From NCBI GenBank assembly GCA_024402495.1, contig JAKSTR010000017.1, positions 1 to 43,230 on the forward strand: a DNA stretch of 43,230 nt, given 5' to 3'. Shown here one piece after another: positions 1 to 8,379 of this stretch (positions within the stretch are counted from its first letter, which is position 1; each line of letters opens with the position of its first letter). Position numbers and translations under genes: made by a program. Source of the DNA: Treponemataceae bacterium. GTDB taxonomy: Bacteria; Spirochaetota; Spirochaetia; Treponematales; Treponemataceae. The notes under the pieces were generated by a model that ran no database searches, was not told the origin of the DNA, and saw nothing but the letters and a program-made list of their open reading frames with translations.

Positions 1-2
1 CA

Positions 3-1313
3 GCAGGTGCTTTGTTTTCTGCTGCATTTGCACAGACAGTGGAAATTTCCAGCACGCTGTCTACTTCACCGGAAATTTATGTTGATGGTGAATCAAATCA
101 GTGGGGTTTTTCCGATGAAAATTTTTTCCGGGAAGAAATTGAAGGAACTGGTGAAACAGCTGACGGTCGTGCGACAGTTTGGGGCAGGGTTCGGCTTGAT
201 GCAAAAACTAAAGATACAGCTCAGGAATCTATATTGAATATAAAACCGCAGTGGCATTTTTCAAATGAATTTGCAGCGGCTGCGCTTATTAAACCGTTTG
301 ACGGGCTTGAAATTAAAGTTGGTTCACACGAAGGTCTTAACAAAGATTTTGGTTCGGATATTGCGTGGGAAGATGAAAATGCCGGTGATATTATTATTGC
401 CGATATAACTGGTAAAGAAAATAAAATCAATGCTTTCCGTTCTGGCATTTATGCAGGTTTTACCGGCATAGAAGGACTTTGGATAGGCGGCGGTGTCGCT
501 GCTGATACAATTAAGGAAAGTGACGGCGCCGGACTTGACGGAAAAGTATGGAATCAGAACGGCCTTATCAAAAAAGGTTCTTACGGTCCGTTCCAATTTG
601 GTGCCAGCTATGAAACGGAATTTTTTGGTGCAGGCGTTAAATATGTTGGTGAATTTGGCGGTTTAAATCAGCCTGAAGATGAAACAGGTGAAAATGGTGT
701 TGCCAACAATTTTACGGATGCCAAATACGGTCATCACAATATTTATGCCGGTTTTTCATTTAACGGTTTACAGGATGCAAAAGTCGGTACGACAATCGGT
801 TTTGCCGTAGATTTTGATACTCATAAAAATTCTTCTGTAATGGGTACAAAGGCTTATACGGCTTTTGCCGCAAGTGCCAATGCAGGATTCGATTTCCGCA
901 ACGGCATTACAGATACCGTTGCTGTAACTGTTGCCTATCAGTCAATTGACGGAAAAAAATCAAAGGTTTTGCCTTTTTATATTGGCAATGATTTAGGCTA
1001 TCAGGTATCTGATGATGCATCGTTCAGCCTGCACACTTCTTATTTGCAGGGCGGTTTGCTGAATGCGGCAAAAACTTATACAGACGAAACTACTTCTGAC
1101 GATGTTCTTTCTGGTAATTATGCTTCGCTGGTTACATTGTCACCTTCTTTCAGTTTTTCTATGGGCGCGCATACATTTGGGTTTGGTGTTGAAACCCAGG
1201 TTGCAAACCATATTAAATACAACCAGAAAACCTCTTCTGAATGGGCATTTACTTCTATGTATGGAAAGTCTGCCCGTGTTAAGTTCCCTGTTTCTTGGAC
1301 TTACACATTTTAA
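3..1313 (+). CDS. Outer-membrane beta-barrel (porin-like) protein, 5' partial
   Basis: The reading frame is open from the first bases of the window, and the codons before the first usable start encode the end of a signal peptide (AGALFSAAFAQ, likely cleaved after the last Ala-Gln). The true start therefore lies outside the window. The mature part, about 425 residues, is rich in Gly and aromatic residues in alternating short strands (for example FQFGASYETEFFGAGVKYVGEFGG, split here by turns). It ends in an aromatic pattern with a final Phe (WTYTF), the usual C-terminal signature for outer-membrane barrel insertion. I do not recognise a named family; Treponema genomes carry many such barrels. 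It may be a diffusion porin. It is followed by hairpins and appears to be transcribed separately from malE downstream. I am confident that it is a barrel and not confident of its function. Confidence 0.75.
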   Translation, partial: AGALFSAAFAQTVEISSTLSTSPEIYVDGESNQWGFSDENFFREEIEGTGETADGRATVWGRVRLDAKTKDTAQESILNIKPQWHFSNEFAAAALIKPFDGLEIKVGSHEGLNKDFGSDIAWEDENAGDIIIADITGKENKINAFRSGIYAGFTGIEGLWIGGGVAADTIKESDGAGLDGKVWNQNGLIKKGSYGPFQFGASYETEFFGAGVKYVGEFGGLNQPEDETGENGVANNFTDAKYGHHNIYAGFSFNGLQDAKVGTTIGFAVDFDTHKNSSVMGTKAYTAFAASANAGFDFRNGITDTVAVTVAYQSIDGKKSKVLPFYIGNDLGYQVSDDASFSLHTSYLQGGLLNAAKTYTDETTSDDVLSGNYASLVTLSPSFSFSMGAHTFGFGVETQVANHIKYNQKTSSEWAFTSMYGKSARVKFPVSWTYTF

Positions 1314-1345
1314 TTTAGGTCTTTGGGCTTAAATTGAAGGCTTTT

Positions 1346-1375
1346 GCAGCAGGTGTTTGTAAAAGCATCTGCTGC
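1346..1375 (+). terminator. Hairpin after the barrel gene
   Basis: Two 13-base arms (1346-1358 and 1363-1375) pair fully if two G-U wobbles are allowed, around a 4-base loop. The following bases are T-rich (TTTAGTT) rather than a clean T-tract. It is probably the terminator of the barrel gene. Confidence 0.5.
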
Positions 1376-1419
1376 TTTAGTTAAAATTTTAATTTCTTTT
1401 GAAATTTTAACTAAAGCAG
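1372..1419. repeat. Perfect 18-bp inverted repeat
   Basis: CTGCTTTAGTTAAAATTT at 1372-1389 is the exact reverse complement of 1402-1419, with a 12-base loop. Its first bases (CTGC) are also the last bases of the hairpin at 1346-1375, so the two structures cannot both form completely. Confidence 0.7.
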
Positions 1420-1479
1420 AACCAGAATGGGTCATGCAAAATGCCGGGGGGCTAAAACAAGTAATTCATTAGGGGAGGC

Positions 1480-1571
1480 GAGGAAACTTTAGTTTAGAGT
1501 GTAAAATTCATGTTTTGTCTTGTTGGTGAATTTTACTTTACAGACTCTATTCTAAAGCTTCCTCTTTTTTT
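1480..1571 (+). terminator. Very long hairpin with T7 tail; possible terminator or small RNA end
   Basis: The arm 1480-1510 (GAGGAAACTTTAG at its foot, GTAAAATTCA at its tip) pairs with 1527-1564 over about 30 base pairs, with three mismatches and one 7-base bulge. TTTTTTT follows immediately at 1565-1571. This is the architecture of an intrinsic terminator, but it lies about 170 bases after the barrel gene and its stem is unusually long. It could terminate read-through from the barrel gene, or it could be the body of a small transcript. The rest of 1314-1780 shows no open frame with a ribosome binding site. Confidence 0.5.
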
Positions 1572-1783
1572 CAGATGGTGTCTTTCTGTTAGTCATTCAA
1601 AAATCCTGAAGAATAAAGTTTTTCGTTCTTTTTTACCGGATTTCCAAGCTTTTTGAATTGCTGGCATATTTCAGTTTGCAAATTTATATGGCAAAAATTT
1701 AGTATTTTTCTGTTTAAACTCGCCTGTAAAAAAAACGTTGTTATACAATCAATAAAAAAAATGAAAATTTAAGAAAAAAAAAT

Positions 1784-1838
1784 TTGACAGGTTAAATAAA
1801 TCGGTTTACTATAAATCAACACGTGATGATGAACACGT
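1784..1838 (+). promoter_or_regulatory. malE promoter with candidate operator
   Basis: TTGACA at 1784-1789 and TACTAT at 1807-1812 are separated by exactly 17 bases. At and just after the predicted start of transcription the heptamer AACACGT occurs twice (1818-1824 and 1832-1838), 14 bases apart, so that binding there would block the polymerase. The second copy sits in AACACGTT, which resembles the CG-centred half-palindromes of LacI-family sugar regulators. The promoter is well supported; the operator is inference. Confidence 0.65.
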
Positions 1839-1880
1839 TGACAACAGAGGTTTTAATAAATGTTCTTTAAGGAGGAACAA

Positions 1881-3095
1881 ATGAAAAAATTGATGGGCGC
1901 AGCTTTGCTTGCTGCCGCTGCTTTAATGGCATTTACAGGTTGTGCAAAAAAAGATGCATCTGCAAAAGGTTCAGCTAAAGCTGAAAATGTTGTATTGACT
2001 GTATGGGAATCAAATCAGGGGCCAGACCAGTTTGTTAAACAGGCAGGTGAAGCTTTCACAAAAAAATATCCTAACATTACAATTAAATATGTAAACGTAG
2101 AATTAGGCGATGCCGCCGGACAGATTGCGCTTGACGGACCTGCCGGAGTTGGACCGGATATTTTTGCAGCACCGCACGATAAACTTGGAGAACTGGTAAA
2201 TGGCGGACACGTTTTGCCGACAGTAAACGCAGATTCTGTAAAAGGTAAAGTTTTGGGCGCATGTTCAACAGCTTTAACATACAACGGAAAAATGTACGGT
2301 TATCCGGTTTCTGCCGAAACTTACGCATTGTTCTATAACAAGGCACTTATCAATGAAAACGATGTTCCAAAATCTTGGGATGAACTTGCTGCCTATGCAA
2401 AAAAATTCAATGCAGAAAACCCTGGAAAATACGGTTTTGTAATGGACGTTGGAAACGCATACTATACAATCATCTTTACAACTGCTGACGGCAACCGCTT
2501 GTTTGGTGAATCTGGAACAGATACTTCTTCTACAAACTTGAACACTGCAAAAGCCGTTAAGGGTATGCAGTTCTTCCAGTCTTTGCGCTCAAGCCTGAAC
2601 GTACCTGCTGCAGACCTTTCAACTTCAGTTTGTGACGGTGCTTTCCAGGCAGGAACAGCTGCAATGCACATTACCGGCTTGTGGAATGTTGTACCGTTTG
2701 AAGAAGCCGGACTCGATTTCGGTGTAGCAGCAATTCCTTCACTTCCTGGAGACAACAAACCTGCATCTTCTTTCTCTGGTACACGCGCAATGTTTGTTTC
2801 TGCTTATTCAGATCATCCGGACGAAGCAGCACTTTTTGCAGATTTCTTGCTTTCTGAAGAAATGCAGCAGCTTCGTTTCAACTTGACAGGTGCTATGCCT
2901 TCAATTAACACAACAGTTTCAAGCAAATATATGTCTGGCTTCTTAAACCAGCTGGACTATGCATTCCCGATGCCTTCAATTCCAGAAATGAGTTCATTCT
3001 GGGAAGCAATGAACAATGCTTCTAAAAATATTTGGGACGGTGCAAACGTTCAGTCTGAACTTGACGCTTGTAACGCAACAATTCTTGGAAAATAA
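1881..3095 (+). CDS. malE: Maltose-type ABC transporter substrate-binding lipoprotein
   Basis: Family-1 extracellular solute-binding protein, 404 residues. The start at 1881 is chosen because GGAGG at 1871-1875 lies at ideal distance; an in-frame ATG at 1860 precedes that site. Residues 1-21 form a lipoprotein signal peptide ending in a lipobox (AFTG, then Cys21), so the protein would be anchored to a membrane by lipid. The segment GPDIFAAPHDKLGELV corresponds to GPDIIFWAHDRFG of E. coli MalE, which supports a maltose/oligosaccharide type. It heads malE-malF-malG and probably delivers sugar to that permease. Its own strong terminator (3137-3190) probably keeps binding-protein levels above permease levels. 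The exact sugar cannot be read from sequence; the nearby beta-galactosidase suggests galactosides as an alternative to maltodextrins. Confidence 0.88.
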   Translation: MKKLMGAALLAAAALMAFTGCAKKDASAKGSAKAENVVLTVWESNQGPDQFVKQAGEAFTKKYPNITIKYVNVELGDAAGQIALDGPAGVGPDIFAAPHDKLGELVNGGHVLPTVNADSVKGKVLGACSTALTYNGKMYGYPVSAETYALFYNKALINENDVPKSWDELAAYAKKFNAENPGKYGFVMDVGNAYYTIIFTTADGNRLFGESGTDTSSTNLNTAKAVKGMQFFQSLRSSLNVPAADLSTSVCDGAFQAGTAAMHITGLWNVVPFEEAGLDFGVAAIPSLPGDNKPASSFSGTRAMFVSAYSDHPDEAALFADFLLSEEMQQLRFNLTGAMPSINTTVSSKYMSGFLNQLDYAFPMPSIPEMSSFWEAMNNASKNIWDGANVQSELDACNATILGK

Positions 3096-3136
3096 GAATT
3101 GTAACTGAGCGGCTGCCGTAAAAGGCGGCTGTAAGG

Positions 3137-3190
3137 CGGCTTTTTGAAAAGTTTTTGCAAATTGAATGAATTCAAAAAGCCGTTTTTTTT
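3137..3190 (+). terminator. Intrinsic terminator/attenuator between malE and malF
   Basis: A perfect 12-bp stem (CGGCTTTTTGAA at 3137-3148 with its complement at 3171-3182) is followed by eight T. Placed between binding-protein and permease genes, it would let most transcripts end after malE. Confidence 0.85.
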
Positions 3191-3272
3191 AACTGTTTTA
3201 CAGCTTTTAGTTTTTGTTATTTTTGAAAATTTTTTTCTAAGCTAAATAATTCCGGCAATCTGTACAAAAGTT

Positions 3273-3437
3273 GTCACACAAAACCTGCTTAAAGGGCTGT
3301 TTTTATAACAGAAAAGACGAAAAAAATGCAGAAACAAGTTCTGTGTGACCCGTACGATTTTCCGGATTCCTTCGCCGGTTTGGAAAAAACTTTGCAAGTC
3401 CTTGCCTTGGGCAAAATGCCCAAACTGTTTTTACAGT
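3273..3437 (+). promoter_or_regulatory. Structured leader before malF
   Basis: Three nested or successive hairpins lie in the 360-base malE-malF gap. GTCACACAAAAC (3273-3284) pairs with 3338-3349 with one mismatch and encloses a small CTGTT/AACAG hairpin. TTGGGCA (3407-3413) pairs with 3417-3423 around three A. AAACTG (3422-3427) pairs with 3432-3437 just before the ribosome binding site. No convincing second promoter was found. The role, whether mRNA protection, processing or attenuation, is unknown. Confidence 0.45.
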
Positions 3438-3455
3438 TTCCTTCAGGAGTTTTTT

Positions 3456-4775
3456 GTGAATACATTACCAGCTGACGGCAGCGCAGCAAAAAAAATAAAA
3501 ACAACTGCCGCCTGTTTTATGGGGCTTTCACATATTCTCTATCTTAAAGATTATGTAAAAGGCATTTTCTTTGCTGCAATAGAGACTGTGTTTTTGTGTT
3601 TTTTGCCGGTTACAATAAAAAAACTTATTGAACTGGTTACTTTGGGCTCTCCGCAGCCTGATTTGCCGATTAAGCAGCGTGACAATTCAATTTTTATGCT
3701 GATTGACGGTATTTTGTTTATTGCAATTATTGCGATTTTTATTGTTGCTTACATACTTTCGGTTAAAGGTGCGCAGAAAGATTATAAAGAATACTGCCGC
3801 ACCAGACGCCTTAAAAACCAGAAGCAGAATCTTGAAAACGCTTTGGGCAATGCGTTCCCGATTGTCGGATTGGCGCCGGCGTTTTTAATGATTGTAATTT
3901 TTGTAGTTGTTCCGCTGCTTTTTTCTGTTTGCGTTGCATTTACAAACTATTCTGCGCCAGACCACATTACGCCGAACAATACGGTTGACTGGGTTGGTTT
4001 TCAGAACTTTAAGGATTTGATGGGCGGCGACGCAACCTGGTCTATTGCTTTTGCGCGCGTTGCAGTGTGGACGCTTATTTGGGCTGTTATGGCAACCGTT
4101 ACCTGTTATTTTGGCGGTCTGCTTATTGCGGTTCTGCTAAAAGAAAGCAAAATTAAAATTGCACCGTTTTTCCGCGTCATTTTCATTTTGCCTTATGCCG
4201 TGCCTTCTGTTGTAAGCATGCTGGTTTGGAAAAACCTTCTTAACGGCACATTTGGTACTGTAAACCGCACTTTAATGGCTCTGGGACTGATGCAAAACCC
4301 GATTCAGTGGCTTGGAGAAGCCCGGCTGGCGCAGGTTATGGTAATTGTTATTAATCTTTGGGCAGGTTTCGGCTATTTCATGCTGCTTACCATGGGAACA
4401 ATGACCGCAATCAGTCAGGATATGTACGAAGCGGCAACAATTGACGGCGCAAATAAATTGCAGGTTCTGGGAAAAATTACACTTCCTTTGGTTTTATACC
4501 AGACTTTGCCGCTGATAATCATGTCGTTTACGCATAACATCAACAACTTTGGTGCAATCTTCTTCTTAACTGGCGGTCAGCCGGTTGTTGCGGACAGTAC
4601 AATATCTCTTGCCGGCGGTACCGAATTGCTGGTTACATGGATTTACAAGCTGACAATCACATTGCAAAAGTACAACTATGCTTCTGTTATTGCAGTTATG
4701 ATTTTCATTGTTCTGGCGCCGTTTGCGATTTTCAATTTCCGCCAGACAAAAGCATATAAAGAAGGTGAAGTATGA
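3456..4775 (+). CDS. malF: ABC sugar transporter permease, MalF type
   Basis: Inner-membrane permease subunit of 439 residues. The start is the GTG at 3456, preceded by AGGAG at 3445-3449; an earlier in-frame GTG at 3345 lies inside a leader hairpin and has no such site. An N-terminal extension contains two predicted membrane segments and a basic linker (KDYKEYCRTRRLKNQKQ) before the core permease domain, which begins near FPIVGLAPAFLMIVIF. The core has several hydrophobic spans and the EAA loop that docks on the ATPase (EAATIDGANKLQVLGKITLP). It pairs with MalG, whose start codon overlaps its stop. No ATPase gene is present here, so a shared MalK/MsmX-type ATPase encoded elsewhere is expected. 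Confidence 0.88.
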   Translation: MNTLPADGSAAKKIKTTAACFMGLSHILYLKDYVKGIFFAAIETVFLCFLPVTIKKLIELVTLGSPQPDLPIKQRDNSIFMLIDGILFIAIIAIFIVAYILSVKGAQKDYKEYCRTRRLKNQKQNLENALGNAFPIVGLAPAFLMIVIFVVVPLLFSVCVAFTNYSAPDHITPNNTVDWVGFQNFKDLMGGDATWSIAFARVAVWTLIWAVMATVTCYFGGLLIAVLLKESKIKIAPFFRVIFILPYAVPSVVSMLVWKNLLNGTFGTVNRTLMALGLMQNPIQWLGEARLAQVMVIVINLWAGFGYFMLLTMGTMTAISQDMYEAATIDGANKLQVLGKITLPLVLYQTLPLIIMSFTHNINNFGAIFFLTGGQPVVADSTISLAGGTELLVTWIYKLTITLQKYNYASVIAVMIFIVLAPFAIFNFRQTKAYKEGEV

Positions 4776-5617
4776 CAAAAAACAGAATGGCTGTTGCATA
4801 TTTGAACAGAATTATTATTTTAATCTTCTTTTCGCTGGTTTCGTTTGCGGTACTTTATCCTTTGGTTTATGTTGTAAGCGCAGCTTTTGCGCCGGGCAAC
4901 AGCATTGCGTCTTTAAGCATCGTTCCGTTTGGCGACGGTTTTACGCTGAAGCACTTTGTGCGCCTGTTTAACGATACCGATTACGGCAAATGGTTTATGA
5001 ATACGCTGATAATTGCAATTTCAACATCGCTTGCAACTGTTCTTATCGCGTCTTTAAGTGCCTATGTATTTTCGCGCTTTACGTTTGCCTTCAAAAAATC
5101 ATTCCTGATGTCGCTGCTTGTGCTGCAAATCTTTCCTTCGTTTGTAGGAATGATAGCAATTTACGTAATCTTGCTGCGCATTGGCGGACTTGATACGCTT
5201 TGGGGGCTGGTTCTGGTTTATGTTGCCGGAAACATTCCGTACAATACGTGGATGGTAAAAAACTACATGGATACCATCAGCAAAAACCTTGACGAAGCTG
5301 CGCGCATTGACGGGGCAGGGCACTTTAGGATTTTTGCAACCATTATTTTGCCGGTAGCAAGACCGATTATTACATTTTTAGGCTTAACAAGTTTTACCGG
5401 CCCGTGGATGGACTTCATTTTTCCAAAAATGGTTCTGCGTTCAGTTGAAAAACAGACGCTTGCCCTGGGCTTGTTCAGTTTTGTAACCGACAAAAAGAAT
5501 GAATTTACAACATTCGCCGCCGGTTCACTGATAGTTGCCGTACCGTTTATAATTTTCTTTATGCTTACCCAGAAAACTATGATTACAAGTTTTGGCGGCG
5601 CAGCAGTTAAAGAATAA
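4772..5617 (+). CDS. malG: ABC sugar transporter permease, MalG type
   Basis: Second inner-membrane permease subunit, 281 residues, about the normal length for MalG. Six hydrophobic spans are visible, the first at residues 13-35. The EAA loop is EAARIDGAGHFRIFATIILPV, the contact for the ATPase. Its ATG overlaps the malF stop (ATGA at 4772-4775), so the two are translationally coupled and form a heterodimeric channel that receives sugar from the lipoprotein encoded by malE. A pair of terminator hairpins follows, after which the GH35 gene begins. Confidence 0.9.
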   Translation: MTKNRMAVAYLNRIIILIFFSLVSFAVLYPLVYVVSAAFAPGNSIASLSIVPFGDGFTLKHFVRLFNDTDYGKWFMNTLIIAISTSLATVLIASLSAYVFSRFTFAFKKSFLMSLLVLQIFPSFVGMIAIYVILLRIGGLDTLWGLVLVYVAGNIPYNTWMVKNYMDTISKNLDEAARIDGAGHFRIFATIILPVARPIITFLGLTSFTGPWMDFIFPKMVLRSVEKQTLALGLFSFVTDKKNEFTTFAAGSLIVAVPFIIFFMLTQKTMITSFGGAAVKE

Positions 5618-5635
5618 TCTTGCAAAAACAAAAAT

Positions 5636-5725
5636 TTGGAAAAGATTGAAAATTGAGCGAAGCTTTTCCAAAAAACGGCATTGCATAAAAATTAGCAGAA
5701 ATTTTTTATGCAATGCTGATTTTTT
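5636..5725 (+). terminator. Double hairpin terminator after malG
   Basis: The first stem is TTGGAAAAG (5636-5644) with 5663-5671. The second is a perfect 14-bp stem, GCATTGCATAAAAA (5678-5691) with 5703-5716, followed by GATTTTTT. It ends only 35 bases before the beta-galactosidase ATG, so it may reduce rather than stop transcription into that gene. Confidence 0.7.
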
Positions 5726-5760
5726 ATACTTTTATCAACGCGTGTAAACTGAGGGAAAAT

Positions 5761-8076
5761 ATGGCAGATTATGGCTATACAAAAGATTTTTTAACAGAAA
5801 ACGGCAAACCGTGGTTTCCGGTTATGGGCGAAATACATTATTCGCGCTACCCGCGGCAATTGTGGAAAGATTCACTTTACAAAATGAAGGCCGGGGGCGT
5901 AAACGTAATTTCGGCGTATACTATCTGGATTCACCACGAAGAAATTGAAGGCGAATATAATTTTGCCGGTAACTGCGATTTGGCGCATTTTGCAAGATGC
6001 ATTGATGAATGCGGCTTAAAAATGATTTTGCGCGTCGGTCCGTGGTGTCACGGCGAAGTGCGCAACGGCGGTTTTCCGGACTGGCTTTTGAAAAAAGATT
6101 TTGAATGCCGCACAAACCAGACCGCATATCTGGACTACGTGCGCCGCTGGTACACCGTGCTTTATAAACAGGTTGCGCCGTTTCTTTGCACGCCTGCAAA
6201 CCCGGAAGGCGCAATCATCGGGCTGCAGATTGAAAACGAATACGGTCACTGCGGCGGCATGAACGGCGACGAAGGCGAAGAACACATGAAAATTCTTGCC
6301 CAGATGGCAAAAGAAATTGGTTTTAACGTGCCGCTTTTTACCGCAACCGGCTGGGGCGGAGCTGTTACCGGCGGTTTGGTGCCCGTAATGGGCGGCTATT
6401 GCGAATCCCCCTGGGACCAGCGTCTTACCGAAATTGAACCAAGCGGCAACTATATTTTTACCCGCGAACGCAACGACCACAATATCGGCAGTGATTTTGG
6501 CTTTGGTACGGGCATCACTTTCGATTTGAACAAGTTTCCGTATCTTACGGCGGAACTTGGCGGCGGTTTGCAGGTTACGCGTCATCGCCGCCCGGTTGCC
6601 TACGCACAGGATATTGGCGCAATGTCGCTGGTAAAACTGGGAAGCGGCGTAAATTTGCTTGGCTATTATATGTACCACGGCGGTACAAACCCGGACGGCA
6701 AACTTTCAACCTTGCAGGAAAGCAAAGAAACCGGCTCTCTGAATGATTTGCCGGAACTTTCCTACGATTTCCGTGCGCCAGTACGCGAATACGGGCAGGT
6801 TTCGCCAACTTTTAAAGAAATTAAGCTTTTGACAATGTTCGTTCACAGTTTTGGCGAAGAATTGTGCACTTTCGCCGCCGATATTCCGCCGGAAAATCCG
6901 CTGAAACCTTCTAATTGCAGCGATTTACGCTATTCTTTCCGGCATAACGGCAAAAGCGGCTATGTTTTTGTAAACAATTACCAGCGCCGCAACAAACTTG
7001 CAGACCACGCAAATGCCTGCATAAAACTTCCGGCTGGCTTGGGCGGCGGCACTTTGCCTGCGCTTAACGTTGCAGACAAAGATTTTTTCTTTTTGCCGGT
7101 AAACATGCAGTTTACGGGCGCTGTGTTAAGGCACGCTAACGCAACACCGCTTTGCAAGCTGAACGTTAAAAACGGAAAAAATATCGTGGTTTTTTATGCG
7201 CGCAAAAACGCACCGGCGATTGCACCGCAAATGTTCAGTTTTGAAGGTGTGCCGGAAGAAGCTGTGCTTGCCCTTAGCAGGCGCGATGCGCTGAACGCGT
7301 GGAAAATTACCAGCGAACTTGGCGAACATCTGGTAATTTGCGGCGAACCTGTTACCCAAAGCGTCCAGAACGGCACATACAAAATGTATCTGCGCAATAA
7401 AACCCAGATTCAGGTTTATCCGCCGCTGCCTTCTGCGCCTGCGGGATTTGTCAGCGTTGCAAAAATTGCGCCCAATGCTGTTGCAGAAGGAGTTTCCGGT
7501 GTAACCGGCGAAATTTATCAGCAGACTGCCGAATTTGATTTTGCCGCTTCAGCTTTTGCCGTGCGTTCCCAGTTCTTGCAAAATCCGCCGGTATTGCCTC
7601 ACCGCGATGGTTCCGGCGATGCGTATTCGCCAAAAAACGGCGCAAAAGTGTTCAGAATTCAGCTTGTGCAAAATCAGGCTGGCAGCAGTGCAAAAAATAT
7701 TCTTGCAAAATTGCAGTTTGCCGGTGCAAAAGGCGAAGCCGGTACGTGCCAGTTAAGCGAACTGTTTCTGCGCATCGCCTACGAAGGTGAAAGTGCGCGG
7801 CTTTATGCCGGCGGCAAGCTGATAGCCGACAATTTGTTCTGCGGCAAGCTGCGCCCGGAATACGACGGCGAAAAAACAGACAGCGTGCCGGTTTGGGAAA
7901 TCGGTTTGCGGCGTTTTATAGAAGCCGGCACAGATGTTTCCGAACTGATGCTGGAAATTTTGCCGCTGAGCCCGGATGCCAGAATATATTTGGAATCATG
8001 GCCAGTAAACAACGGCGAAGCTGCCGTGCGCCTGACGGATATAAATATCGAAGCTGAATACGGCTTGTGCTTTTAG
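5761..8076 (+). CDS. Glycoside hydrolase family 35 beta-galactosidase
   Basis: Retaining beta-galactosidase of 771 residues that removes terminal beta-galactose. The start at 5761 has GAGGG just upstream; the earlier in-frame ATG at 5713 lies inside the malG terminator. The N-terminal TIM barrel shows family landmarks: GEIHYSRYPRQLWKDSL near residue 20, RVGPWCHGEVRNGGFPDWL, the acid/base Glu160 in IENEYG, and the nucleophile region LTAELGGG with Glu265. The remainder fits the beta-sandwich domains found after GH35 barrels. There is no signal peptide, so the enzyme should work in the cytoplasm on imported galactosides, which matches its place after the sugar importer. The coding sequence is slightly more GC-rich than the transporter genes. 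Confidence 0.9.
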   Translation: MADYGYTKDFLTENGKPWFPVMGEIHYSRYPRQLWKDSLYKMKAGGVNVISAYTIWIHHEEIEGEYNFAGNCDLAHFARCIDECGLKMILRVGPWCHGEVRNGGFPDWLLKKDFECRTNQTAYLDYVRRWYTVLYKQVAPFLCTPANPEGAIIGLQIENEYGHCGGMNGDEGEEHMKILAQMAKEIGFNVPLFTATGWGGAVTGGLVPVMGGYCESPWDQRLTEIEPSGNYIFTRERNDHNIGSDFGFGTGITFDLNKFPYLTAELGGGLQVTRHRRPVAYAQDIGAMSLVKLGSGVNLLGYYMYHGGTNPDGKLSTLQESKETGSLNDLPELSYDFRAPVREYGQVSPTFKEIKLLTMFVHSFGEELCTFAADIPPENPLKPSNCSDLRYSFRHNGKSGYVFVNNYQRRNKLADHANACIKLPAGLGGGTLPALNVADKDFFFLPVNMQFTGAVLRHANATPLCKLNVKNGKNIVVFYARKNAPAIAPQMFSFEGVPEEAVLALSRRDALNAWKITSELGEHLVICGEPVTQSVQNGTYKMYLRNKTQIQVYPPLPSAPAGFVSVAKIAPNAVAEGVSGVTGEIYQQTAEFDFAASAFAVRSQFLQNPPVLPHRDGSGDAYSPKNGAKVFRIQLVQNQAGSSAKNILAKLQFAGAKGEAGTCQLSELFLRIAYEGESARLYAGGKLIADNLFCGKLRPEYDGEKTDSVPVWEIGLRRFIEAGTDVSELMLEILPLSPDARIYLESWPVNNGEAAVRLTDINIEAEYGLCF

Positions 8077-8111
8077 AATTTTCTCAAAGCATATCTTGTC
8101 TAAGCACAAGG

Positions 8112-8139
8112 AACAGTTTTCGCTTTTGCGAAAACTGTT
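8112..8139 (+). terminator. Hairpin after the beta-galactosidase
   Basis: A perfect 12-bp stem, AACAGTTTTCGC (8112-8123) with 8128-8139, and a TTTT loop. The tail AAATTTG is poor in T, so termination may be incomplete. Confidence 0.6.
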
Positions 8140-8233
8140 AAATTTGTCTGCAATTGGTTTGGATGCGTTTATATTGGTCTAGAAATGAGACTAAGCGCGT
8201 TTGAGATAAAAAAACATTTTATATATTCCCTGC

Positions 8234-8313
8234 AAAGCGCATAGACACCCAAAAAAATCGCCATTGTAAACGAAGCGCACACCGGCGAGCTTTTTTGAGT
8301 ACCTATGCGCTTT
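8234..8313. repeat. Long interrupted inverted repeat
   Basis: AAAGCGCATAG (8234-8244) is the exact complement of 8303-8313. Inside it, the run of seven A followed by TCGCC (8251-8262) pairs with GGCGA and six T (8284-8296), apart from a short bulge. It fills most of the 303-base gap 8077-8379. A minus-strand open frame over the region has no ribosome binding site or recognisable product, and I regard the feature as a structured or repeat element. Confidence 0.5.
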
Positions 8314-8344
8314 ATATAAATATCTAAAACAATTTTTTTTCAAC

Positions 8345-8373
8345 TTGTAGCACCATTTCAATTTATGTAAAAT
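8345..8373 (+). promoter_or_regulatory. dus promoter, leaderless type
   Basis: TTGTAG (8345-8350), 17 bases, TAAAAT (8368-8373). The -10 box ends only six bases before the ATG at 8380 and no ribosome binding site is present, so the transcript should start at or within a base or two of the start codon. Confidence 0.55.
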
Positions 8374-8379
8374 AATTTC

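Noticed and set aside
3345..3455. Upstream GTG start for malF
   Set aside because: It lies inside the right arm of a leader hairpin and has no ribosome binding site; the GTG at 3456 has AGGAG at ideal distance and the extra residues do not resemble MalF.
5713..5760. Upstream ATG for the GH35 gene
   Set aside because: It falls in the right arm of the malG terminator; the ATG at 5761 has GAGGG upstream and matches the family N-terminus.
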